Shown here: positions 24,495 through 31,093 of the stretch, piece after piece
Layout: every line of letters begins with the position of its first letter
Numbering within the stretch: the first letter of the stretch is position 1
DNA from: Actinomycetota bacterium
Lineage (GTDB): Bacteria > Actinomycetota > Acidimicrobiia > Acidimicrobiales > Microtrichaceae
Direction of reading: 5' to 3'
Assembly: GCA_016870275.1 (NCBI GenBank)
Contig: VGBZ01000001.1
Coordinates: 124,001 to 188,000, forward strand
Length of the DNA stretch: 64,000 nt
The notes under the pieces: generated by a model
What the model was told of the DNA's origin: nothing
Database searches by the model: none
What the model saw: the letters and a program-made list of their open reading frames with translations, nothing else
Position numbers and translations under genes: made by a program

Positions 24495-25147
24495 TCAGTC
24501 GTCGTTGCCCCCGTCGTTGGAGGAACCGTCGTCGGAGGAACCGTCGTCGGAGGAACGGTCGTCGGAGGAACGGTCGTCGAAGGAACGGTTGTCGCCGCTG
24601 CGACCCCGGCCACGGTCGTCGGAGCCATCGGTCGATCCCGGGCCGCCGCCCGGGCTGCGCTCCGCCGGCGCTCCGGCGGACCCACCCGCAACAGGTGGGA
24701 CGCTGACATCACCGCCACGACCCCGGCCCCTGTGGTCGTCGCCGCTCCCGGGCGCATCGTCGGGAACCGAGCCACCGGGCGAGATGTCGGATCCTCCGGG
24801 GGGGGAGGTGGCGGCGGGAGCGATGTGAGGGTGGTCGGGACCGTCGTCGATGGGATCCCGGGGGCCGTCGTGGGCACCGGGCCGTCCGGGCCGTCAGCGG
24901 GCCCCACATCGACCTGCTGGGCTGGCCCCCCGAGGGCGAGTGCACCGGCAGCGAGTACGAGGAGCATCACGACCGACGCCGTGGCACCGATCGTCAACTG
25001 GCGCCGCCGCGCTGCGGCGAAGCGTCCGGTGAGGGCTGCGAGGTGCGCCTCAGCGACTCCATCGACGGGTTCGCCGACAGAGCCGCCGAGACCGACGCGC
25101 AGCGCCTCGTCGAACCGGGCGTCGTCGGATTAGAAGAGGTCGGTCAC
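24495..25147 (-). pseudogene. Broken or recoded membrane protein partner of the ECF sigma factor
   Basis: A GTG at 25147 overlaps the sigma-factor stop as GTGA, the position expected for an anti-sigma or partner gene. It is followed after five codons (VTDLF) by an in-frame TAA (25132-25130). The same frame then reads protein-like sequence: SDDARFDEALRVGLGG, LTGRFAAARRRQ, one membrane segment (ASVVMLLVLAAGALALGG) and a Pro/Thr linker. At a run of eight C (24798-24805, minus strand) the plausible frame changes by -1. Continuing in the first frame would overrun the next gene's start by over 100 bases. The -1 frame gives a Gly/Asp/Ser tail (SSDDRSSDDGSSDDGSSNDG) ending at TGA 24495, just before the next gene. 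GTG 25147 to this stop is 653 bp, one base short of in frame. Either a decayed gene, sequencing errors, or recoding. Confidence 0.6.
24511..24585. repeat. 15-bp tandem repeat, five units
   Basis: Five near-identical 15-bp units (consensus CSGTCGTCGGAGGAA) at 24511-24525, 24526-24540, 24541-24555, 24556-24570 and 24571-24585; units two and three are identical. On the minus strand they encode a five-residue Ser-Asp-Asp repeat in the tail of the broken membrane-protein gene. The 15-bp period preserves frame, so the copy number can vary without a frameshift. Confidence 0.9.
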
Positions 25148-25761
25148 GAGATCCCTCCATCTCTGAGGTTCCGGTGGCCTCCTGTGTTCCCGGCGTCCCC
25201 GGGATCCCAGATCGACCGGAGCCGCTCGCGGGCCTGGAGCAGGTGGTACCTGACCGCACCCTCACTCAAGCCCATGGTGGCCGCCACTTCGGCGACGGTC
25301 AGGTCATCGACGCACAACAGCGCCACCACCGCACGCTGCTGTCGACTGAGTGTCGCCACCGCCGCAGTGAGCGTGGTGTCGGCCCCACCGGCGGACTCGA
25401 TTCCCTCGTCGGTACTCGATTCGCCGCCGTGCTCCACCGAAAATCGTTCGACAGCCCGATCGCGCCGGCGTCGACGACGGCCCTGATCGATCGCCCGGTT
25501 GATGGCGACCCGACGGATCCAGCCCACCGGGTCCTCGAGCCGCGACACTCGACGCCATCGCACGAGGGCCCGCTCGAAGGCATCGGCCTCGCAGTCAGCG
25601 GCGGCCTCGGCGTCTCCGCCGCACACGACCGGGACGCTTCGGACCAGTCGGCCGTAGGAGATGAGGAAGATCTCGTCGAAGGACGCTCCCCGACCCGGGC
25701 GGGGCACCTGCGCCACCGGCGCGGATGTGAACGGCTTTGCGCCGAGTTCCGGTTCGATCAT
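25144..25761 (-). CDS. ECF-type RNA polymerase sigma factor
   Basis: 205-residue sigma-70-family ECF factor. Region 2 runs from SFDEIFLISYGRLVRSVPVV to DPVGWIRRVAINRAIDQGRR with the usual DAFERALVRW core. Region 4 is ALSRQQRAVVALL-type (LSRQQRAVVALLCVDDL, AEVAATMGLSEGAVRYHLLQ, RERLRS). The linker is Gly/Ser/Asp rich. ATG 25761 is used; the frame also allows GTG 25767. The stop overlaps the GTG of the broken membrane-protein gene (GTGA, 25144-25147), which suggests translational coupling to a regulator. The target promoter and the inducing signal are not visible. Confidence 0.88.
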   Translation of the reverse strand: MIEPELGAKPFTSAPVAQVPRPGRGASFDEIFLISYGRLVRSVPVVCGGDAEAAADCEADAFERALVRWRRVSRLEDPVGWIRRVAINRAIDQGRRRRRRDRAVERFSVEHGGESSTDEGIESAGGADTTLTAAVATLSRQQRAVVALLCVDDLTVAEVAATMGLSEGAVRYHLLQARERLRSIWDPGDAGNTGGHRNLRDGGIS

Positions 25762-25854
25762 GGCCACGGTGACACGACGAAGCGGCCCGGCGGGTGTGGG
25801 TCGGCGGCGAGTTCCCGCAGTCGGTTCCCGAGTGCACCGGGAGCTCGGCTCGAG

Positions 25855-27009
25855 CTAGAGGATCTTGAGCTCCGGGTGACCCCGTCTGGTGGGTGCCAGC
25901 TCGACTGCGAGTTGCTCCGCAATGGCGCTGAACGCCTCAGCAGCTTCGGATTCCGGCTCGACCGCCGTGATCGGGCGGCCGTCGTCGCCCCCTTCCCGGA
26001 GGAGCGGGACCAGCGGGATCCGGCCGAGCAGCGGCACGTCGAGCCGCTCGGCGAGCTGCTCACCCCCACCGGAGCCGAACAATTCGTAGCGCACGCCGTC
26101 GTCGCCGGTGAACCACGACATGTTCTCCACCACCCCGACCACATCGAGGCGCACCTTCTCGGCCATGGTCCCCGCCCGCTGCGCCACCCGTTGGGCCGCC
26201 GGCTGCGGAGTGGTGACCACGAGCACCTGTGCCCGCGGCAGGAACTGCGACAGCGAGATGGAGATGTCGCCGGTGCCCGGTGGCAAGTCGACGAGGAGGA
26301 AGTCGGGGTCGTCCCAGAACACGTCGGTGAGGAACTGCTCGAGGGCCTTGTGCAACATGGGACCACGCCAGATCACCGGCTGGTCCTCCTCGACGAAGAA
26401 CCCCATCGAGATGCACCGGACGCCGTAGGCCTCAGGTGGGACGAGCATCTGGTCGATCACGACCGGGTTTCGGTCGATCCCGAGCATGGCGGGAATGGAG
26501 AATCCCCAAACGTCGGCGTCGACGACGGCGACGCTGGACCCGCGCCGTGCGAGCGCCACGGCGAGGTTGGTGGTGACCGAGGACTTGCCGACCCCGCCCT
26601 TGCCCGAGGCGACCAGGATCACCCGTGTGCGGTTGGCCGGGTCGGCGAACGGGATGGATCGGCCCTCGGAGTGACCCTGAGCGGGCTGTGAACCTGCGGT
26701 CGCCGCAGGATCGCCGTGCAGCCGTTGGCGCAACTCCGCTCGCTCCTCGTCGGTCATCGACGTGAACTCGATCTCAGCGGCGTCCACGCCGGCGAGCGGC
26801 TCGATGGCGCCGGTGACGCGCGACTGGATCTCGGCCTTGAGCGGGCAGCCGGGCACCGTGAGGGCGATGACCACCCGGACGAGCGGGAGATCGACGATGA
26901 TGTCGCGGACCATTCCAAGGTCGACGATCGACCGGTGCAGTTCGGGGTCCTCGACTGGGCGCAGGGCCTCGAGGATGTCTTCGCGGTTGGTGCTCACAAT
27001 CACGAGCAT
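25855..27009 (-). CDS. mrp: Mrp/NBP35-type P-loop ATPase (Fe-S cluster carrier family) with MIP18 domain
   Basis: 384-residue protein of the Mrp/ApbC family, which carries Fe-S clusters to target apoproteins. An N-terminal MIP18/DUF59 domain (about 1-95; RPVEDPELHRSIVDLGMVRD, VPGCPLKAEI) precedes the ATPase with deviant Walker A VASGKGGVGKSSVTTNLA, DADVWGFSIPAMLG and LLVDLPPGTGDISISLSQ. The Cys-Pro-x-Cys cluster ligand usually found after NMS is absent (NMSWFTGDDGVRYELFG), so cluster binding must differ. ATG 27009 is chosen; GTG 26997 is an alternative. It is divergent from a SufR-like regulator and near a cysteine desulfurase. Confidence 0.9.
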   Translation of the reverse strand: MLVIVSTNREDILEALRPVEDPELHRSIVDLGMVRDIIVDLPLVRVVIALTVPGCPLKAEIQSRVTGAIEPLAGVDAAEIEFTSMTDEERAELRQRLHGDPAATAGSQPAQGHSEGRSIPFADPANRTRVILVASGKGGVGKSSVTTNLAVALARRGSSVAVVDADVWGFSIPAMLGIDRNPVVIDQMLVPPEAYGVRCISMGFFVEEDQPVIWRGPMLHKALEQFLTDVFWDDPDFLLVDLPPGTGDISISLSQFLPRAQVLVVTTPQPAAQRVAQRAGTMAEKVRLDVVGVVENMSWFTGDDGVRYELFGSGGGEQLAERLDVPLLGRIPLVPLLREGGDDGRPITAVEPESEAAEAFSAIAEQLAVELAPTRRGHPELKIL

Positions 27010-27083
27010 CGCCCCCGCACCCGGGGAACAGCAAGCCACCGCTGCTCCTTCGATGCCGCTTCGACGGTACGCTTGTCCTCGTG

Positions 27084-27785
27084 ATGTCGCTCAGCCCGAC
27101 CGACTTCTCGAGCGCCGTGACGGCGATCACCTCGGCGTTCGGCGACCCGACCCGCCGGGAGATCTACTTGTTCGCGCACGCCGCCGAGACCGGCGTGACC
27201 GCCTCGGAGGTGGCCGGGGAGTTCGACCTCCACGCCAACGTCGCCCGTCACCACCTCGACAAGCTCGCCGCCGGGGGGTACCTCGAGGTGGCCACGGAGC
27301 GTCCCGCCGGCGGCGCAGGTCGTCCGTCCAAGCGCTACCGAACCCTGACCGATGAGGTCACCCTCGACCTGCCGGTCCGACACGACGAGGTCCTGCTCGA
27401 ACTGCTCGGGCGGGCGCTTGGTGAACTCGGCCCGGCCCGAGCCACGGCACTCGCCGAGGAGGTCGGCGAGGACTACGGCCGCTCCATGGCCGCCAACGCA
27501 GGTCTGGCCCAGACGCGGTCGTTCCGAGCGGCGCTGCACGCCGTGGCCGACGCCCTGAGCGCCCACGGCTTCGCAGCGCACGCCGAGAAGGACGACGGCG
27601 ACCTGCGGATCGTGACCGAGCACTGCCCGTTCGGAGAGGCTGCTGTCGAGCACCCGGTGATCTGCGCCGTGGACCGGGGGATGGTGCGGGGCATGCTCGG
27701 GAGCTTCTACGGGGAGACCAGCGTCGACCTGACGTCGTCGCGTCCAGGCGGCGACGAGCACTGCGTCACCTCTGTCGACGACTGA
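27084..27785 (+). CDS. SufR-like winged-helix regulator with C-terminal cysteine cluster
   Basis: About 233 residues. The N-terminal winged helix (AITSAFGDPTRREIYLFAHA, EVAGEFDLHANVARHHLDKL) with wing GGAGRPSKRYRT is ArsR/DeoR-like. The C-terminal domain has a Cys-x12-Cys pair (HCPFGEAAVEHPVICAVDRG, about residues 181 and 194) and a further Cys in DEHCVTSVDD. SufR-type regulators ligate an Fe-S cluster through such cysteines and repress Fe-S biogenesis genes. Context supports this: Mrp is divergent, and a cysteine desulfurase begins 5 bp after the stop. GTG 27081 is an alternative start. The exact cofactor is inference. Confidence 0.8.
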   Translation: MSLSPTDFSSAVTAITSAFGDPTRREIYLFAHAAETGVTASEVAGEFDLHANVARHHLDKLAAGGYLEVATERPAGGAGRPSKRYRTLTDEVTLDLPVRHDEVLLELLGRALGELGPARATALAEEVGEDYGRSMAANAGLAQTRSFRAALHAVADALSAHGFAAHAEKDDGDLRIVTEHCPFGEAAVEHPVICAVDRGMVRGMLGSFYGETSVDLTSSRPGGDEHCVTSVDD

Positions 27786-27790
27786 GCGGC

Positions 27791-28930
27791 GTGACCGACG
27801 AACCCGTCCGGACCTACCTCGATGCAGCGTCCACGACGCCGCTGCTGCCGGGTGCTCGGGAAGCGCTGATCGAGTGGTACACCTCCGGCGGCGTCGCTGG
27901 TGACCCGGGTCGGATCCACTACGACGGCATGCGTTCACGAGTGGCGATTGAGGACGCCCGTCGGTTCGTGGCCGGGATGCTCGGCTGCTCGGCCCGAGAG
28001 GTCGTGTTCACCTCTGGTGCCACCGAGTCGATCGCCGCAGCAACGTGGGGGGCGCGAGCGCGTGACCCACAACGCCAGCACGTCGTGTTCGCCGCCGTTG
28101 AGCACTCCGCAGTGCGAGAGTGGTCCGAGCGCGGCCCGTTCAGCGTCGTCGGGGTCGACCGGACCGGATTGATCGACATCGACGAACTCGTCGCAGCGAT
28201 CCGACCGGAGACGGGCCTGGTCCACATCCAGTGGGGCAACCACGAGGTGGGTACGTTGCAACCCGTCGAGCAGGTCACCGCCGCCTGCGGCAAACGGGGC
28301 GTGCTCGTCCACATCGACGCCGCCCAGGCCGCCGGCCGGGTGTCGATCGATCTCGCCTCGCTGAACGCCGACCTGGTGTCGATCTCCGGCCACAAGTTCG
28401 GAGGTCCGACCGGTACCGGTGCGTTGGTGGTGCGGCGAGGCCTACGGATCCCACCGCTGCTGATCGGGGGCGACCAGGAACGGGCTCGCCGCGCCGGACT
28501 GGAGCACACCGCTGGGATCATCGGTCTGGGCGCCGCCGCAGCAGAGATCACCGAGACCCGTTCGGCGATCGAGGCGCAGTGCCGGCTCCTCACCGACAGC
28601 GTCCGCTCATGGGCTGGCCACGCCGAGGGTGTGGAGGTGCTCGGGGCGGACGCCGACGGTTCACTCCCCCACCTGGTCTGTCTCGGACTCGACGGGCTCG
28701 AGCCGCAACCCGTGCTCCTCGGACTCGACGCTCTCGGCGTCTCGGTCCACTCGGGGTCGTCCTGCTCATCTGAATCCCTCGAGCCGTCGCCCGTCCTCGA
28801 GGCCATGGGAGTCGACGCCGACCGTTCGCTGCGGGTCTCGGTGAGTTGGGCCAACACCGCAGCCGACATCGACCGGTTCACCGTCGCCGCCGACCAGGTG
28901 CTCGCCGAACTCCGGGCGCTCCGGGGCTGA
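27791..28930 (+). CDS. Cysteine desulfurase (NifS/IscS-like, class V aminotransferase)
   Basis: 379-residue PLP enzyme that releases sulfur from cysteine as an enzyme persulfide for Fe-S clusters or thio-cofactors. YLDAASTTPLLPGAREAL is the N-terminal signature, VEHSAV holds the stacking His, and SISGHKFGGPTGTGALVV holds the PLP lysine near residue 200. The mobile loop HSGSSCSSESLEPSPVLEAM holds the catalytic Cys near 324, and all key residues are present. The loop and length fit the NifS/IscS group rather than SufS. GTG 27791 comes 5 bp after the regulator's stop, so the two are co-transcribed. Confidence 0.92.
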   Translation: MTDEPVRTYLDAASTTPLLPGAREALIEWYTSGGVAGDPGRIHYDGMRSRVAIEDARRFVAGMLGCSAREVVFTSGATESIAAATWGARARDPQRQHVVFAAVEHSAVREWSERGPFSVVGVDRTGLIDIDELVAAIRPETGLVHIQWGNHEVGTLQPVEQVTAACGKRGVLVHIDAAQAAGRVSIDLASLNADLVSISGHKFGGPTGTGALVVRRGLRIPPLLIGGDQERARRAGLEHTAGIIGLGAAAAEITETRSAIEAQCRLLTDSVRSWAGHAEGVEVLGADADGSLPHLVCLGLDGLEPQPVLLGLDALGVSVHSGSSCSSESLEPSPVLEAMGVDADRSLRVSVSWANTAADIDRFTVAADQVLAELRALRG

Positions 28931-28970
28931 GGCGTCGCACGCTCGGCTCCGGTCCTGCGAGACTGTTCTG

Positions 28971-29780
28971 GTGACCGACCTCGCTGACGTCAACGTGTTC
29001 GTTGGAACCGATGCCGCCTCGGCCGAACACTTCGCCGATCACGGTTGGGTGCTCACCGACACCCTCGGCCCCGACGGCGCCGTCGAGGTCCGGGGGTGGG
29101 TGGAGGAGGTCGCCGACTGGCCCATCGACGGCGGCGAGTGGCTGCACCACCGGGAGCTCACCGAACACGGGCCGGCGCTGTGTCGGACGGAGAACTTCAC
29201 GCCGTTCCACGAGGGGCTGTGCACTCTCCTCCGGAGCGGATCGATGGTGGCGATCGCATCCAACCTGCTCGGCGAACCGGCGGTGTTGTACAAGGAGAAG
29301 ATCAACTACAAGCTGCCGGGTGGGGCCGGCTACGCCCCGCATCAGGACGCGCCCGCCTATCCGTTCATCGAATCGCACGTGAGTTGCATGGTCGCCGTCG
29401 ATGACGCCGATGCCGACAACGGATGCCTCGAGGTGGTCTCGGGAGCCCACCACGAGATCTACCCGATGGACGACGGTGTCGTCATCGACGATGTCGTCGA
29501 GACGTTCACCTGGCAGACCGTCCCGGTGCGGGCGGGCCAGACGCTGTGGTTCCACTCGCGCACGCCGCACCGCAGCGGCTCGAACTCGACGAGCGTCCCC
29601 AGGCGTGCCATCTACCCCACCTACAACGCTCGGTCCGAGGGCGACCTCCGCGAGGACTACTACGCCGAGAAGCTCGCTGCGTTCCGCAGCGGCGGTCGCT
29701 CCGACGGAATGGTGAGGGTCTCGCTCATCAACGACTTCCGGGGCATCGCCGTACCCGACGACGACACCTCATCCACATGA
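28971..29780 (+). CDS. Phytanoyl-CoA dioxygenase (PhyH/PhnY-like) family Fe(II)/2-oxoglutarate oxygenase
   Basis: 269-residue PhyH-superfamily dioxygenase. The iron facial triad is visible as PHQDAPAY (His124, Asp126) and SRTPHRSGSN (His200). LYKEKINYKLPGGAGYAPHQ precedes it, and DNGCLEVVSGAHHEIYPMDD is the family core. PhyH members hydroxylate very different substrates. What narrows it here is the next gene, a PhnZ-like HD oxygenase overlapping by ATGA (29777-29780): the PhnY-PhnZ and TmpA-TmpB pairs use this combination to hydroxylate an aminoalkylphosphonate and then cleave it. Substrate is inference. GTG 28971 is used. Confidence 0.85.
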   Translation: MTDLADVNVFVGTDAASAEHFADHGWVLTDTLGPDGAVEVRGWVEEVADWPIDGGEWLHHRELTEHGPALCRTENFTPFHEGLCTLLRSGSMVAIASNLLGEPAVLYKEKINYKLPGGAGYAPHQDAPAYPFIESHVSCMVAVDDADADNGCLEVVSGAHHEIYPMDDGVVIDDVVETFTWQTVPVRAGQTLWFHSRTPHRSGSNSTSVPRRAIYPTYNARSEGDLREDYYAEKLAAFRSGGRSDGMVRVSLINDFRGIAVPDDDTSST

Positions 29781-30334
29781 CGCAGGAGCCGGCATCGACC
29801 GTTGAGGAGGTCGTCGAGTTGTACCGGCGCTACGCCGACCACAACTACGACGAGACGGTGAGTCAGGTCGACCACGGGCTGCAGTGCGCTGCGCTCGCCC
29901 GTCGCGACGAGGCGCCCGAGCCGCTCGTCGCCGCAGCGCTCCTCCACGATGTCGGGCACCTGCTCCACCTGCGCGACGGCGGCGACGGGCCCGTGCCTGA
30001 GGACCTCCTCCACGAGGAACGCGGGGCCCGATACCTCTCGCTGGTGTTCCGCCCCGACGTCACCGAACCCATCCGACTCCACGTACGCGCCAAGCGCTTC
30101 CTCGTCGCTGTCCGACCGGATCTGCTCGAGGAGCTGTCACCAGCGTCGGTGGAGAGTCTCGCCCGGCAGGGTGGACCCCTCAGCGCAACGGAGATGGATG
30201 CGTTCACCTCCGAGCCGGCCCATGCTGAGGCCGTGCTGCTGCGGACCTGGGACGACGCCGGAAAGGTCGAAGGGCTCGACGTGGCTCCCTTCGACTCCTA
30301 CATCCCGACGCTCCGTTCACTCGCCCGAGGCTGA
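29777..30334 (+). CDS. PhnZ-like HD-domain oxygenase
   Basis: 185-residue HD-domain protein of the mixed-valent di-iron oxygenase type. NYDETVSQVDHGLQCAALAR matches the PhnZ-family element (Tyr/Glu then Gln-x2-His-x2-Gln), with the Tyr one position nearer the Glu than in PhnZ. Further elements are LLHDVGHLL (HD pair), EERGARYLSLVF, RLHVRAKRFLVAV and the C-terminal LLRTWDDAGKVEGLD, all characteristic of phosphonate-degradation HD proteins rather than ordinary HD phosphohydrolases. In PhnZ this enzyme cleaves the C-P bond of a hydroxyphosphonate, releasing phosphate. ATG 29777 overlaps the oxygenase stop. The longer upstream frame is not coding. Confidence 0.82.
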   Translation: MTQEPASTVEEVVELYRRYADHNYDETVSQVDHGLQCAALARRDEAPEPLVAAALLHDVGHLLHLRDGGDGPVPEDLLHEERGARYLSLVFRPDVTEPIRLHVRAKRFLVAVRPDLLEELSPASVESLARQGGPLSATEMDAFTSEPAHAEAVLLRTWDDAGKVEGLDVAPFDSYIPTLRSLARG

Positions 30335-30335
30335 G

Positions 30336-30983
30336 GTGGATGCCGACGACGGACCGAGCGGACACCGGATCGGCACGGTGGTGTTCGACCTCGACGGCGT
30401 GATCCGTCAGTGGAACGACGACGACCTCGACGACATCGAGACCGCACACGGCCTCCCGGCTCGATCGATCCTCGACGTGGCGTTCGGCGAGCAACTCGGT
30501 CCGGCCGCCGTGACCGGCCGACTGACCTACCGGCAGTGGATGGACGAGATCCGAGAGGTGATCCTCGCCCGGTTCGGCGAAGGCGCCACCGGGGCCCTCG
30601 ATGCCTGGGAGGCCAACGTCGGACGAGTCGACGTCGACATGCTCGCCGTCCTCCGCCGGGTTCGGGCCGACACGACGGTGGCGCTCCTGTCGAACGGGAC
30701 GACCCGCCTGCGACGTGACCTGCACGTCCTCGATCTGCTCGATGAGTTCGACGTCGTGTTCAACACCGCGGAGATCGGCGTGGCCAAACCCGACCCGGAG
30801 GTGTTCCGGATCGTCTGCGACGAACTCCGGAGCGATCCCGCCCGGACCCTGTTCATCGACGACCTGGCCGAGAACGTGGCGGGCGCCCGGATCGCCGGCC
30901 TCGCTGCTCACCAACACACCGACCGTGACTCCACCGTCTCGGTCCTCTCGGCGTGGGGTGTGGACCTCGACGACCTCGGCTGA
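30336..30983 (+). CDS. HAD-superfamily (subfamily IA) hydrolase
   Basis: 215-residue haloacid-dehalogenase-type phosphatase. The four motifs are seen: VVFDLDGV (Asp18 and Asp20), ALLSNGTT, the Lys in VAKPDPEVF, and LFIDDLAENVAGARIAG. The helical cap (IETAHGLPARSILDVAFGEQ) is of the C1 type and lacks the PhnX Lys motif, so it is not a phosphonoacetaldehyde hydrolase as far as I can judge. GTG 30336 follows the HD gene's stop by 1 bp, making it the third gene of the PhyH-HD-HAD operon. It may dephosphorylate a downstream product or act in repair. Confidence 0.82.
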   Translation: MDADDGPSGHRIGTVVFDLDGVIRQWNDDDLDDIETAHGLPARSILDVAFGEQLGPAAVTGRLTYRQWMDEIREVILARFGEGATGALDAWEANVGRVDVDMLAVLRRVRADTTVALLSNGTTRLRRDLHVLDLLDEFDVVFNTAEIGVAKPDPEVFRIVCDELRSDPARTLFIDDLAENVAGARIAGLAAHQHTDRDSTVSVLSAWGVDLDDLG

Positions 30984-31017
30984 TCCGGGGGCCAGTCGCG
31001 ATCGACTCGGTAGATCT

Positions 31018-31035
31018 CCGGGCGTGACAGCCCGG
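31018..31035 (+). terminator. Hairpin downstream of the PhyH/HD/HAD operon
   Basis: CCGGGC (31018-31023), loop GTGACA and GCCCGG (31030-31035) form a perfect 6-bp GC stem, 35 bp after the HAD stop and ahead of the protease-like gene. No T-tract follows. It may terminate the upstream operon or lie in the leader of the next gene. Confidence 0.4.
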
Positions 31036-31081
31036 TGAGGAACCTTTACTCTCCACGGGGAGGCCGGAACCACCGGCTCAC

Positions 31082-31087
31082 GGGGGG
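31082..31087 (+). promoter_or_regulatory. Poly-G ribosome-binding site of the S8-like lipoprotein
   Basis: CGGGGGGA at 31081-31088 stands 6 nt before GTG 31094. The same octamer precedes the ABC binding-protein start and the GH-like lipoprotein start on the other strand, so it is likely the functional ribosome-binding element. It decides GTG 31094 over ATG 31100. Confidence 0.5.
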
Positions 31088-31093
31088 ACGTTC

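Noticed and set aside
24511-24585. Possible CRISPR-like array
   Set aside because: Units are contiguous 15-mers without spacers and lie in a coding tail; no cas genes occur in the window.
24326-24997. A 223-residue gene starting at TTG 24997 and ending at 24326
   Set aside because: It would begin directly before the membrane helix, pass the C8 tract in frame into low-GC3 sequence and overrun the next gene's start by over 100 bases. I prefer the broken/recoded model ending at 24495.
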